A DNA stretch of 64,000 nt, from contig CM063111.1 in assembly GCA_031841125.1 (NCBI GenBank), positions 41,924,955 to 41,988,954 on the forward strand, given 5' to 3'. Positions 23,046-35,262 of the stretch are shown here, piece by piece; position 1 is the first letter of the stretch, and every line of letters begins with the position of its first letter. Source of the stretch: Acanthococcus lagerstroemiae. Its lineage: Eukaryota; Arthropoda; Insecta; Hemiptera; Eriococcidae. The position numbers were made by a program, and so were the translations under genes. The notes below the pieces were generated by a model. That model worked only from the letters and a program-made list of their open reading frames with translations, had not been told where the DNA came from and made no database searches.

Positions 23046-23595
23046 GTTATTTTTTTTTAAAAAAGTTTTTTTAATTTATTTTTATTTTTTGTTTTTTTAA
23101 AATTTTTTTAAAATTTATAATATTTTAAAACATTTTTATTAATTTTTTTAATTAATTAATAATTACAAATATTAATTATTAATTTAATATTAAATAGAAT
23201 ATATATTTTTTTAATTTTTAACTTAATTATTTTTTAAATAAAAGATGACTCGAAAAAACTCAAATAATAATAAAATTATTATTCTAAAAATTGATTTATT
23301 TAATTTAAACTAAAAAATTTAAATAAATTAATTAACATGTATATATAAAAAAAAGTTAAGCCTATGAAACCTAATCCAATTTTTTTAAATTTAAATTAAT
23401 TAAATTAAATTTTTTTTTAAACTTTGAAATTCCAAAAATTTATTTGCAAAAAAAATATGCTTATTACTTTTTTATTAAATTATTAATATTAATATTTATT
23501 TTAATTAATTATATTTAAATTAATAAAAATAAAAGTAATTTTATCAAAATTAAACTTACAATTTAATACAAATTTTATTTTATAATATTATAATT
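23046..23595. other. Extremely AT-rich block of unknown origin
   Basis: About 550 bp of nearly pure A/T with sharp edges, unlike both flanks. It is not a simple microsatellite. At 23549-23567, ATTAAACTTACAATTTAAT forms a 6-bp stem with a 7-base loop. On the minus strand its middle is GTA, as in a mitochondrial tRNA-Tyr anticodon arm. A TTGCAAA loop-like word lies about 95 bp further along the minus strand. I could not fold full tRNAs and no frame is open, so an organelle or endosymbiont origin is only a possibility. Confidence 0.35.
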
Positions 23596-23624
23596 CGCCC
23601 CAGGCAACAAAAGGCGTTTCTGAG

Positions 23625-23708
23625 TCACTCACATCGTACTACGCAGAAATTAGCCAGGCAGAACGATTTATACAAAAAAGTACCTTTTAGAGAAGATAGG
23701 GTCACCGC
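23625..23708. repeat. Direct repeat shared with 20085-20165
   Basis: Second copy of the roughly 80-bp repeat described at 20085-20165, with about three quarters of positions conserved by eye. Confidence 0.5.
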
Positions 23709-25500
23709 AATCACGAACAATTAGATTTATCATAATAATAATATGAATGAACAGTAGATGCCTACTTATTATACACAAACGACTTCATAATAGTGTTGTA
23801 AAATTACCAAACCAGTGCCGCCTTCATAGAAATTTCTAAGATAAGACATCTTGATCACCCTTATCCTAGTTGTATCGACCAACTTGAAGGGTATAGATTT
23901 TATTATGAATTCTTCACAACGTAACTTATTTGCTATCTGAATCAGTGATATTCACTCGGTCTGTATTTGGTCGACACCCATCTTATAGCTGATACAATGA
24001 AATTCTATAAACTCTGAACACTTTTCACCCGCGCGAATCTGAGCTGGATAGGTTATAGGTACTCTTATATCAGAAATTAGAAAAAATTGATAACTCGGCT
24101 GAATGTTGACTGGCAAAGTCATCTCTGCCACGTGCTCTATCTCGGAGAAACTGCACTATGCAAAACGTTTCCTATAAAGCAGTCGTGCGGGTCACGGGCG
24201 CCATAAATCAAAGACGTAACGAGCGCCGAAAATATAAGAAAACCCACGAGCCGATAGTGGCCAATTTGAGCGCCTGCCCAGCGAAATGAGCACACACGTT
24301 GCAGACAGTCGTTGCGACGCGTATCGTAAATCACCGACCAGAAAATAAATGTTCTCGGTGGGAAAAATTTCCGAGACAACGATTAATTAAGGTCCGGATT
24401 ACACCTCCGGAAAAGGGCTCAACTTCGCGCGAAAATTCTAAACTCCATCGGCGAGTGGTTTGCCCGGCTTTACATTAATTTTTCAATTACATGCGGCGCA
24501 GGAGCCTAGGGACAGGGCAAAGTGCGACCGGGTATGGCAGACCAACCAGGGAGGAGAAGTCGAGCGATATTAAAAAACGGATATCACATTTGCACCTCAC
24601 GTTCGTTCGCGAGACTATAATGTGTAAATTTTACAGCTGCAGCAGATTAAAAGTGTATGCTGGAGAAATTGAACGATATTGAAATTTGAGCCGCGAAACA
24701 GATGTATGTAGGTTGAGTCCCGGTATTTTGCGCGTGTTCCTTTGATATTTTGTCGTCGGGTTCGAAGGCGAAGACGTTATTCGCGTACGGGTGTAGCGAG
24801 TCGTACATTCCGGAGCTGAAAATTGTAAAATAACAGACCGTCTTTACCCGGAGAAAAAAGTATTGATTGAAGAGAATTTTATAGCCGAAATGTGACTGAG
24901 ATTAGAGCTTAGAAAAACCGCTTCTCGGCCAATCTGTATGCTGCGTATGATCCTTAACGACGGACCTCGATAACGGTCTGTTTTACTGCCGGAACGGAAA
25001 TGAAATACTTATAATAGCGAACAGATGTATTTTCCTTTCGCTTTTCATCTCCCTAGTATTTCCTCTTCCTTCTCTGGGTCCTTCTTTAAACTTTTTCGCT
25101 CCACTTTCTCGACTTGGAGAACACGACAACGACGACGACAAAAAAAAAGAAAGAAAAACACCAAAGTAAAACTTTCGCATTTTCCGACCCGGCGGATTTC
25201 ATTGACTGGGTATAGCGCGAATTTTCCTTTTATTTACAAATGATAACTCACGGGCAATTTATAACCGTGCAGACAAAAGGTCAAACTTGTCTTCTAATTT
25301 CGCCCGGCAGTATTTCAAAATTTACATTATTACCTATTTCCGACTCTTTTTTGCCGCGCTCAACGGTCGGAGTTTTCCCTTCTTTTTTTCTCTCTTTTTT
25401 TTCACCGACAAAGGAACGAGACCATTTTGTTGCCGCTTTTAAAGCGAGCCTCAATCGAGGTTTCATTAGTAAGTCTCACTTTTCACGATTTATGTAAAAG
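23709..25500. other. Unique sequence, no gene recognised
   Basis: Mixed composition, richer in CpG (24100-25300) than the repeats around it. The open frames (for example 24137-24379 minus, 80 codons; 25240-25497 plus, 85 codons) have no domain I know and no convincing splice context. It may be single-copy intron or intergenic DNA. Confidence 0.4.
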
Positions 25501-27425
25501 AACTTCGGTCCTGGGCACCGAGTAGACTAGATACTTGATGTAAATTACCGACACTTTACTGTTCAGTTCCTCAATGAAAGCAAACTGAAGCCTCAATTTT
25601 GGCGTTTCATTCGTAACCTTTCTATTCGATGTTTCAAAATTGATGGAATGTCCAAACCCTACTTTGGTGGGTGGAGAAATTATTTCAGTTAAAATTAAAG
25701 TTTAGCTTAAAAAATTTTACCCATTTTCCGTCGAAATTCGATCAGACCTCGCAGTCTTGAGATCAAACTGATATATCACCAAGTTATTTGACTCCTGGTT
25801 TCGAAAAATTATTGAGTTAATTTATCCCGTTGGATGCAGTGCCACCATCAAAAGTTAGGTAAGGTTACCTAATATTGTCTACGTTTTTAAAATTACTATA
25901 AGATTTTACCTATTTGAGCTATCGACCTCGGAACCGGCTCAAAATGTTCGTACATTCTACCGCTACAAAAGCATTACGCTAAAATGGAGAGGAAAAGGTT
26001 CGTTGATTTTACATGAATTTTAAAAGCAGAGTAGTCAAAATCGTGAAAATTATTTTTCGACTCCTAATATCGCCCACCAAAATTACATGTTAAAGGCCGT
26101 AAGCCTAATATCGCCTGCCTAAAATATCAAAAAATTGAAATTTTTACGTCACTTGTAATTGAAATTAAGGCTATTTCGAATTTATCCATTGAAGCACTGT
26201 GAACAAATGTATTTTTTCTTGTTCGCGACTTTACCGTAGACAGCGTCGCAGACCTCAAATTCGCGAGTGAGCGATATTAGGGAAAACGGTACTCACTTCC
26301 TTCGACGCCATACTGCGCTTATTTCTTTACAAAACCGCCAATTTTTTATTGGAACGTTGAAATTCCAGTTCTACGCTGAGACATTTTTGTGTTCAAAATT
26401 CGTGGCTTCGTTATGTCGTTTTTGCCGTATTGTATTTATCATTTTTCCAAAAGGAAGATTCCTATATTATTGTTTCGAAAATTGCGATTGAAATAATGGT
26501 CAGTACAGATGACATTAGGCATGTTAATCTCTCCAATTTGGGGGGGGGGCGAAATGGTGACCTTAGTCCTCAACTTCTATCCACGGTGACGCGTACATCT
26601 CAACATAATGTAACGATGCCAATTTCTTGTTTATGGGGTTGTATCACGGAAGGACCAGTGTAGCCGCCTCCAAAATCTCAACTTGCTAACGCAGACTGTT
26701 CACGTGTAGTACAGTTTTTTCGGTTTCTCAGCATTTTGATTTTGGGACTGAGGGTCGTTTGGAATGGGGTTTCTCAGTTTTCATTTTTCAATCAATTCTC
26801 AATGAAAAATATCCGACCCCTTCCCTTTTTCCGAAAGGATCTAAGTACGTATCTTCCTGTGCAGCAAAGTACCACTCGTTTACATTTTCCAGTTCGTCCT
26901 GAAAACTCATTTTGAAATCTTCACTAAAATTACATAACGCAGTCACAATAACCAGTTGCCCGAGCTAGCTTAGTGTTGAAGAGGGGCTGGGGAGAGGTGT
27001 TAAAAGGTCTGTTAAAAATAAAAAACAATTATAACAATTATTTAACTAAATCGCAAAAAGCTTTTGACAATAACTATTACTGTAACTTTAACTATCATGA
27101 TTCAGGATGACGCGCAGCCAAAAAGCTGCTGATCTTTCAATTCGCCGATTAAATTTTCACTTCTATAGCAACACTATTAATTTGTACCTTCAATAAAATG
27201 AAACTAGATGTTCGGACACATGAGGTGTACATGAATGTCCTTTAGGATGATTGTAACCAGATGATATTGTAACCATGGTAACAAAGAAATACGGTTTTCT
27301 CAATTTTAACTTTCGCGCCATACCCCCTTTCATCAGACCAGGTCACATGTATTAAAAAAGCCTGATGCCACCCTCTTCCTGTCCACAGTCTAGGGGGAAA
27401 ATCCAGCTGATAGGACATGGTGACT
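25501..27425. other. AT-rich spacer, no gene recognised
   Basis: TCCTAATATCGCCCACC and GCCTAATATCGCCTGCC near 26065-26120 are a small local repeat. A 9-base G run sits at about 26541. Nothing else could be supported. Confidence 0.4.
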
Positions 27426-27429
27426 GAAT

Positions 27430-27690
27430 CAACACTATTATGACCTATGTCTTATGTCTGATTATGTCTTTGTTGGGTCGTACTATGTCTTCAGTGTGTC
27501 TTTTTCATATCAATATTGTATATTAAAGAATCCTTCCACCCTCTGCGAAAAAGCTTTCGCTGATGAGACATAACAACATAATCAACACGGTTCTGCCTTT
27601 TCATGTCATAATATTGTATATTATGTCTTTATTATGTCAGATGATGTTTTTATTACGTTTGTATTATGTCTTGCAATGTCTTTATTTTAT
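27430..27690. repeat. Cryptic TTATGTC-rich sequence
   Basis: TTATGTC and close variants occur about a dozen times (for example TATTATGTCTTTATTATGTC near 27612). The same vocabulary returns at 34590-34810, so the two are probably copies of one dispersed repeat. Confidence 0.6.
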
Positions 27691-27813
27691 CTTTATCTCG
27701 AACAATTGAGAATATAAAGATACGAGTATAAGGACACCCATGACAAACCTGATCTCCCCCTGATAACATACATGCAGAGAACGTTTGGCGTGAGAAATAG
27801 AAAACGTTGTGCA

Positions 27814-28744
27814 CGCATGGCCTACATCCAATATTGAAGGGGCTAAAAGTCCCTAAAGTTTTAAAAAATAGTAAATTTTCATTCTGAATCTAATTACTAA
27901 ATTTAATTCAGCATATTTTTTCAAAGATAATCTATGAGTAGAGAGCGTTTAAAGGTGACACAGATTTACTGAACTAAACTGCCTACTTTTGATATTGAAG
28001 GGGCTTCACCAGTTTTAGAATCCTAACCATAAAAGTTTAGTATGATTTTTGGAATGTACAACTTTCAATTTTATAGCCCCTTCAGTTTTTAAGATGGACA
28101 ACGGATGATGTTAATATTTTTATTCAATTTTCAGTATCCTCAATGTACTACTATCTTTTAAAAAGATTTAAAAAAATTGTCGCAGATAATTCAGTTTCAA
28201 AATTTGGGAAAGTTCATACAATTTTACAGAACTTTGAAATATTGAAATGAATGTTTGCCAAGCCAAATGCGATTCTTCGTCAAAATGCCTTCAGGCCGCT
28301 GAGGTGGTGTTCAAAAAGGTAGATTCCGGGACCTGAAGTGCAATGTTGTGAGAGCCATTTTAGCATGTGTGAATTACCCCGTACCTTACCAAACATTTTT
28401 TGTCAAATAAATATGGTTATGATTTTCGGCTACTTCGAAAGTGAAACAAGAACTATCACCACCTTATGTCTATTTCGCAAATTGAAGGAACTACAAAACT
28501 TGGAAGTTGTGCATTTCAACAGTTTCAATCAAATTTTATGGGAAATTTGAGACTTGTAGGGCCCGTTCAATATTAAAGAAAGGCAATACAATTCAGTAAA
28601 TTTCTTTCATTCCTTCAATATGTTATCCATGGATTACCTTCGAAAAGATTCTGAATTGAAATGAGAAAAAAGACTCGCAATGAATGTTCGTTGTTTTAAA
28701 CTTTGAAGACTTGCAACCCCTTCAGTTTTGAATACAGGCCATAC
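27814..28744. mobile_element. Terminal-inverted-repeat element with AATATTGAAGGGGCT ends
   Basis: The left end GCATGGCCTACATCCAATAT continues TGAAGGGGCT. The right end, reversed, reads GTATGGCCTGTATTCAAAAC then TGAAGGGGTT. Similarity extends about 50 bp to AAAGTTTTAAAA. A 7-bp direct repeat TTGTGCA flanks it (27807-27813 and 28745-28751). The GAAGGGGCT word recurs inside near 27995, 28073 (reversed) and 28565 (partial). No transposase is present; a 70-codon frame (28338-28550) has no known domain. It is a non-autonomous element of unknown superfamily; a 7-8-bp duplication would fit hAT or MULE. Confidence 0.62.
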
Positions 28745-28751
28745 TTGTGCA

Positions 28752-31700
28752 AAACATTGTTTGTTTCTCTCGCCGAGTATCATCTCCTACCGGTCTGGCA
28801 TAGTTTCTTGGCTAAAACATATATAGACACACAACTTAATGATATTGTGGCATGAAGATGTTCGGCATAAGTACATAAGAATACAATCACACATAAAAGC
28901 GTAAGATCATAGGTTACATTATTATACTCCTGATTATAAGCTTCTATTGTAGCTGAATTCTTTTTCTTTTTTTTATTTTATGTAAATTTCCAAGAGTAAT
29001 GAAATAATCGAAAAGTAAATTTTACCAATGGCCTATAGTTGCAAAAAAGAAAAAAAAAAAATGAATTAGACTCGCAGGTTGTATTTCAGTAGTACCTATG
29101 CAGTTTGAAGTCCTGCGCTTGTGAAAATTTCTGTCTTTCTATTTTCATTATGTAAAAGTCAAAATGATAAAAAAGTAAAAACAGGACGAATAATGAATAA
29201 AGTAACATGAAAGAAAGGAAATAGAAGAAAATGCTGAAAGGATAAATGTGGCCAATGAGAGCCAGTTTGTTAATGAGCAAGTTAGTTGGTTAACTTTAAG
29301 CAGATTGACAACAACTGAATGAGTAAAAAAGACAGAGAAAGACAGACAGATGGGTAAAGGAGAAAAGAGACCAGAGAAAGCAAAACAGGACGAAATGGTC
29401 GCACAAACACGAAAGAAAGAAAATCAGAACCAAAAAGAGCAGATAAAGAGGGGAAAGGTTGTCCTAAAATTCTGATTTTCGCTGCCTCTACTCGTATAGT
29501 TAGAAAAATTGATCTGGGATCCATAATACTAGATTTCAAGTTCGCTTCCGGCCTCGTGCTCTGATCAAAATAAAGACACTGGATACACAAGTCTCTCTCT
29601 CTTGAAAGTTTTGTAAAAGAGTTTTACTAAAGTCCGTCCATCTTATTCGAACTTGAGTGATTCTAATTCAAATGTAGAACGTAAGTCCCTGAATGTAGTC
29701 TTACTGAGTTTGACGAATCTTCAGATTATCCTTATCAAATTCTAATCGGGTCTAAATGAGTTTCAGCGAAGTCTGAATAACTATTTAAATTGGCAGCTAC
29801 TTTTCAGAAGAGCCCGGTGAGTCTTCTGGACTCCTGAAGATTGTAACCCCTTCCTCGTGAATACTACTTAAAAATAACTGTGCGGGCGTCCTCAAACTCC
29901 ACAGTTTTCCCGTTTCACTCTAAATTTTTCTAGTAATGTTCTCATTTTCGATATCTCAAATCCAAGTATAGAGCATCGTTCATCACAAATACAGACCGAA
30001 TTAAATTTCATCATCGCCCCTCCCAAATCGAGTTAATCAACCAGTATCTTATGATTTTTGAGCCATCTGTACCTACCTGATCAGAAGGCGCAACTATATG
30101 TGGCCACTGTATAAATTTTAATCAGATACCGTGGAAAGTCTGCATTCGGGTCTCTCTCTCTCTCTTTCTCTGTCCGAGATGCCCGAGACGATGTTCTTTT
30201 TTCTAGAAAAAGAATAAAAGACGCTCGGTAACACTCCATCTTATAATTCGTAATATTACCGAGTGGGAAAAACGCCCTTTTCGTCAACGCGTGAGGAAAC
30301 AGAAGATACGTTTAGTTCGCTAAGGATAGGGAAGTACACGAGGAAGACTCGTTGATCGGTGGGAATAAAGGTAATTTGTAGAATTGAGGCTAATATTTTA
30401 TAAAACGAATTTTCCTCGATCATTTCGTTTTCCAGTGTCCTTCTATTTACGAGACAGAGAAAAGTTTATTTCACGCAGGGGTTCCGCGAGTCATTCGGAC
30501 GTGTTATCAAAATTACCGAGGGAAGAAGGTGTACCCTTAACTCGAATAAACGAACAATACGATTTCAAGCGGCCCTCCTCAACTCGAGCCCTGCATCGGA
30601 GTGTCTTTTCATTTCCCCGAAACAGGGTATTCAATTGTAGAACGGGGAAGCGCGATAGAAAAACCTTTTTAGCACCCCTGGTTGGTAAATTTTTGCGACG
30701 AAAAGGAGAAAAAACGAGGAATCTTCGACAGTAGAATGAATCCCTAGTCGCGAAGACTTGCTAAAAAAAAAATCGAAAAGATAGTCGAATTTCTGATAGC
30801 AAAACAGAAAAATGACGGTACCTGTCTCCGATATAATCATTTATATTACCTAGTGTCTGAACCAATCTTTTCAAATGCGAAATGAGTTCCACAGTCGTCA
30901 GAAAAATAGGTGTTTCCTTTTATACGCTTTTCTTCATTTTCGTTTAAATAAAAACCTATTTCCCGCGCCTTTGTATTTAAATTCGGAAACCCGAGAAGTA
31001 ACTCCGGACTTTCTCTTTTTTGTGTTTCCTTCGTCTTCTAATAAAATGGTTAAACATCCAAGTACAGTTTTCCACGCTTTTTTCCCATCCTGAATACTAG
31101 GGACGCTGATCCGAATTAGACGGGATGATTAGGATATTTTTATTCGCATTGTACAAACCTGAAGTATTTAGTAAGTGATGCTCTATTATTGTGTGAAAAT
31201 TTGAAACAAATACTTTTTATTCGTCTTCTGAGGCTGAAAGAGGGAGAGGGACAAGAGGTTGAACCTCCCAATACACCTCCTCTCACTCCGGGAAAGAGAA
31301 CATGTGCAAGTCCGCTTACGATTCTACATAATTGTCCTATTCAGTGGGGAGGGAAAACGAGGCTTGTCACTTTCATTTGTAAGTTTTTATCATGCAAAAC
31401 TTCTTCGAATTTCACTCCATCATCAGTGTACAGTTCACTTCTACAAGTTATTACTCAATTATTCTTTTAAAAATATAAAAATAAAAATAAAATAAAATAA
31501 AAAATAAATAACCTCAACGAAATTCAAGTACAAATAATTACGTATTATTTCAAAGTAAATTACTAGAATTCTAGGAGTCAAACTTCCTCCCCACAAAATT
31601 TCATTCTCTGTCTTCTCTAGAATGGAATTAGAAGGCAGTTTTCTTTTTCTTCAATTTTGATGATAGCCTGGCTAGAAAGTTTCATTTTAGCATAAACATG

Positions 31701-31985
31701 TTGCGTGAAAAATTTCATTGCCGTTTCACTCCGCGTAGAACGTTTCTCGCCAGATTTCGACTTAAGCCGGTTTTTCGGCCAGAAGCGAAGAGAGCTAAGA
31801 CAGCCCTATCCGCCTCCCCGACGTCTCTGAAGTGATGCTTGAAAGGGCGGATTCTAGGGCTCGTGTATTGAGAGCAAATTAAAAAAAAGAGAACGTTTCA
31901 GTAGATAAGGCAGGTGGGGGCTGCACCCCTCTTCAATTGGAAATTTTCACGTCAGTTTTCATTCGATTGGAAGAATTAAAATTTT
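28752..31985. other. Long stretch without a recognised gene
   Basis: AT-rich spacer with purine-rich simple sequence (29040-29460), a TCTC patch near 30150, and CpG-bearing unique sequence at 30080-31000. Open frames reach 116 codons (30384-30734 plus) but overlap frames on the other strand and show no domain. 31470-31505 is an AAAAT-type patch. Confidence 0.4.
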
Positions 31986-32575
31986 TTAAATATGTCTATA
32001 ATTGTATAGGAAAACCGACCTGATGACGTTGACGTACATCTTTATCCGCTTCACCCTCGGTCCCCCTAGGTTCGACATCAGACGGGACAGCTGCCCGGCT
32101 ACTCGATCCGCCTTCTCAGCTGCCCGTCGAAAGTCCTCTCGGAACTGCAACTTCCCGTCGAACCACGGCCCCAGGTACTTCAGAGCTGTACAGAGCCCAA
32201 TCTCCACACCTTTTAGGACATAGGTGGGTTGGCTGTACTTGCGTCGCGTTATGAACAAAACCGCTTCCGTCTTCTGTACCGCTAAGCACAGCCCTGCCGA
32301 CTCGATCCAGTGGGTCAGCATCTCTAACGCCTGGTTAACTCGTCGCGTGACCTCTGCAGTCGCGGCGGCTTAGCACTCCACCAGCGTGTCGTCGGCGTAG
32401 CAAATAAGCTTAACATCTGGTGGTAGTGCCAGCCTCAGCATCCCGTTGAAGGCGACGTTCCGCGAGGTAGGTCCGAGTACTAGTCCCTGAGGAACGCCGC
32501 AGGTCATCTTCCTGGTGACTGGTCCGGCCGCCGACTCCATCTCTATCCGGTGGCTGTCGAAGTACCTACCACAAC
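31986..32575 (-). pseudogene. R1-clade reverse transcriptase fragment
   Basis: On the minus strand: RYFDSHRIEMESAAG, then MTCGVPQGLVLGPTSRNV (motif B), LALPPDVKLICYADDTLV (motif C with the catalytic ADD), one in-frame TAA, then VTRRVNQALEMLTHWIESAG, KTEAVLFITRRKYSQPTYVL, ALKYLGPWFDGKLQFREDF and AGQLSRLMSNLGGPRV. The order and wording match R1-clade retrotransposons. A longer relative lies at 49905-52080. Both ends are broken: the 5' side runs into the repeat array at 32600, and the 3' side stops at YVNVIRSVFLYN. One stop makes it non-functional. Confidence 0.88.
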
Positions 32576-32589
32576 CTTTCGCCCCAAGC

Positions 32590-33050
32590 TCCTTCCTCCA
32601 CCATGAACCTCCTCCCAAGGGTAGCTACCCCTGGAGAAATGGGCAATTAAGGGGCAGGGTAGGCAACCCGCAGTGTTTTCCCCTCCCGGAGGTGGCGGTG
32701 GCGGCGGATTTTACTTTTTTAGTATGAGAGCCCTCCCCCACGACAACTCCTCGTCCTTCACCGCAACCTTCCTTTCCCAAGCTCACTCCTTCACTATGAA
32801 CCCCCTCCCAAGGGTAGGCTACCCGTAGAGAAATGAGCAGTCAAGAGGTAGGGTAGGCAACCCGCAGTGGGTTTTTTCCTCCCGGAGGCAGTAGCGACGG
32901 CGGGATTTTCTAAGCACCCTCCTCTACCATGAATCCCCTCCCAAGGGTAGGCTACCCCTGGAAGAATGAGCAATCAAGGGGCAGGGTAGGCAACCCGCAG
33001 TATTTTTTTCTCCCTGAGGTGGTGGCGGCGGATTTTACTTTTTTAGCGCT
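32590..33050. repeat. GGGTAGGCAACCCGCAG tandem repeat
   Basis: Three copies of a unit starting CC(A/T)CCTCCCAAGGGTAG lie near 32605, 32806 and 32936. Each runs through AGGGTAGGCAACCCGCAGT and CTCCCGGAGG to a GGCGGCGGATTTT end; spacing is about 200 and 130 bp. A fourth partial copy is at 34518-34585 and a fragment at 34714-34732. The unit contains the near-palindrome GGGTAGGCTACCC. Confidence 0.82.
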
Positions 33051-34517
33051 TCGCGGCCCAACCCCCCGCCGTCACTCGCTTCGCTTGTGACAGCCTTGCT
33101 CGGCGCTTCGCGCCTCGTCTGACCATCACAATCCTCAGTGTTTGGTCTAAAACTTCTTTTGTTCCTGAGTTGAGGTACTCTTCCATCCTTTCTTCATCAC
33201 GAGCCTCCTCCTCCTCCACCACGACCCCTTCGTTCACCACGGTCGCTGTCTGCCTCCGCGGTTGCACTTCAACAGTCGCAGCCCCCCTTAGCAGCAAACT
33301 CCTCCCTCACAACGGCCATACCAGAGGCTTCAGTGCCTACCCTATGGTCTTTTACCTCCGCAGTATCCCCCCTGCGAACCCTTTCTTTTTGCACATCCGG
33401 GTAGGCCCTGTCCCTTGGACTTCCTCCTCACCTCTCCAACCATCGACTACCACTACCAACCTCCACGAATTAGGCCTTAATCTCTTTACATTACCCTCTT
33501 CATCGCTCCATGACTTTCTCCGTCCACAACTTATCCCCCACATGGCACCCTCCGTTCATTCCTCCAATCATCACCCCGTCCTCCACCTAGTCTCCCCCTG
33601 ATCACTCTCTTCCGCCCTGAGTGCCCTTCGTTAGGACCACGTCCCCCCGGCCCCCCACACCACTATGGCCTTCATTTCTGTTCACGTACCACACCCCCAC
33701 CAAGACCTCTTCACCCATCACTACGCCCCTCCCAAGTGCGGCAATAATTCTTCGCTACAGCCTTCCTTTTCCACTGCTCCTTCTCGGCGGCCTCCTCATC
33801 TGAACTCTCACGAAGATCCCCCGGTCCTCCACTCAGGAGCTCCCATCACCATGACCACCCTTCCCCTTTAGCAGCCCCTTTCGCACCATGGCTTTCATTT
33901 CCCTTCCAGTCCCTCTTTCACCCAGGATTTCCTCCTCCACCAAGACCTCTTACTCACCATTACCCCCACTCGGGGCCTTTATCTTCCTCTACAATCCCCG
34001 CCACCACCGTGGTTTTCCTCCCCTTCAGGAGCTCCTTCCTGCACCATGAGTTCCTCTTATAACCCCGGGCCCTTATCCACTAAAGTTTTACTGCCCCTCC
34101 AGGACCCTCACCCACCACTCCCTCCTCGTTCCTCAATGGCCACACTCTCCTACTAACCATTTCCTCCACCACGAGAACCCCTCACCCACCACTACCTCCG
34201 GGCTTTATCTCCCTTTGCAGCCCCTGTCCTCACTATGGTCCTCCAACCCCCTTGAAGATCCCTGGCCATCCACTCAGGAGCTCTCACAATCATGACCACC
34301 CCTCCTCCGAGAGCCCTTCCCCTCAAGACCCCACCCCGCCACCAGCCCCTCCCGCACCACGGCCATTTCTCTCCCTGGCCCCCTCTCTCACCAAGGACTT
34401 CTCCTCCATCAGATCCTCTTACTCATCTTAAGCCCCTGCCCCACCCAGGACCTCCATCTCCGTCCACAGCTGACGCCCCTCCTCCCCCTTCAGGAGCTTC
34501 CTCCACAACCATGAACC
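33051..34517. repeat. C-rich degenerate repeat tract
   Basis: About 1.5 kb of C/T-biased, GC-rich sequence built from diverged phrases such as CCTCCACCATGACC, CTCACCCACCACTACC and CTTCAGGAGCTCC. It lies between copies of the GGGTAGGCAACCCGCAG unit, so it probably grew from the same array. Open frames of 60-143 codons are pure composition effects. It stands out sharply from the AT-rich surroundings. Confidence 0.6.
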
Positions 34518-34810
34518 CCCTCCTGAGGGTAGGCTGCCCCTGGAAAATTGAACAATTAAGGGGCAGGGTAGGTAACCCGCAGCGATTTGAGATCTTGGAG
34601 ATTATGGGTAATTCTTATTATGTCGGTTATGTCGTAAAACTTGGAGATCTTTCATGTTAAAAAGATTATGTCCTTGAAAGTAACTTATCTGCCCCTGCAA
34701 TTTTTTTGATTTTTAGGTAGGCAACCCGCAGTATGGGTAATTATGTCATTATCTCTTTTTATGTCTTATTATGTCTGTTTGTGTCTTAAAACTTATGTCT
34801 TTGAAAGTAG
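34518..34810. repeat. GGGTAGG unit copy plus TTATGTC-rich sequence
   Basis: A copy of the GGGTAGGCTGCCCCTGG...AACCCGCAG unit is followed by TTATGTC-rich sequence like 27430-27690, and then by a second short ATTTTTAGGTAGGCAACCCG end. TTGAAAGTA also occurs twice (34674 and 34803). Confidence 0.6.
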
Positions 34811-34914
34811 CCGGGGATTTAGATATCCAGGCTGCTTGGAGTTTTTTTTTTCAGGAGGGGGAGGAGGAATTTTGATTTTTAATTATAGAGAGACAATAAT
34901 AAATACTACTTCGT

Positions 34915-35262
34915 AATAGACCATTAACACACCATCAATGAGCTTGAAGGAAAATCAGATTTCTCCATGGAAATTCGCCTTGCATTCATAGACTTTGAGA
35001 AATCACGGGGTGCCGCTACACTTGATAGGTATTGAAAAACAATTATATACCATTGCGAAAGCAAGAGTAGTTACTCTATAGAAATTCGCCTTACATTCAT
35101 AGACTTTGAGAAATCAGGGGGTACCGCTACACTTGATAGGTATTAAAAAGCAATTATATATACCATTGCGAAAGCAAGAATAGTAACAGAAAGAGAGGAA
35201 GTGCTCTGTAACATTAAATGAGGAGTAAAGCAGGGTGCGAAATGATCTTGTGCTTGCAGAGT
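34915..35262 (+). pseudogene. Non-LTR reverse transcriptase fragment with 111-bp tandem duplication
   Basis: Plus-strand frames read TINELEGKSDFSMEIRLAFI then DFEKS. This is the region before and including motif A (LAFIDFEKAFD in relatives). The same stretch then repeats 111 bp downstream (AAATTCGCCTT at 34971 and 35082) as EIRLTFIDFEKSGG. After IAKARIVTEREEVLCNIK comes GVKQG, the start of motif B, before similarity is lost. Stops and frameshifts are frequent. It is a different lineage from the RTE-like copies elsewhere in the window. Confidence 0.75.

Noticed and set aside
20085..23708. LTR pair
   Set aside because: The two repeats are short and diverged, lack TG...CA ends, and enclose a non-LTR element in the opposite logic.
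33170..33601. 143-codon Ser/Pro/His-rich plus-strand frame
   Set aside because: Composition effect of the C-rich degenerate repeat tract; other frames are also open.
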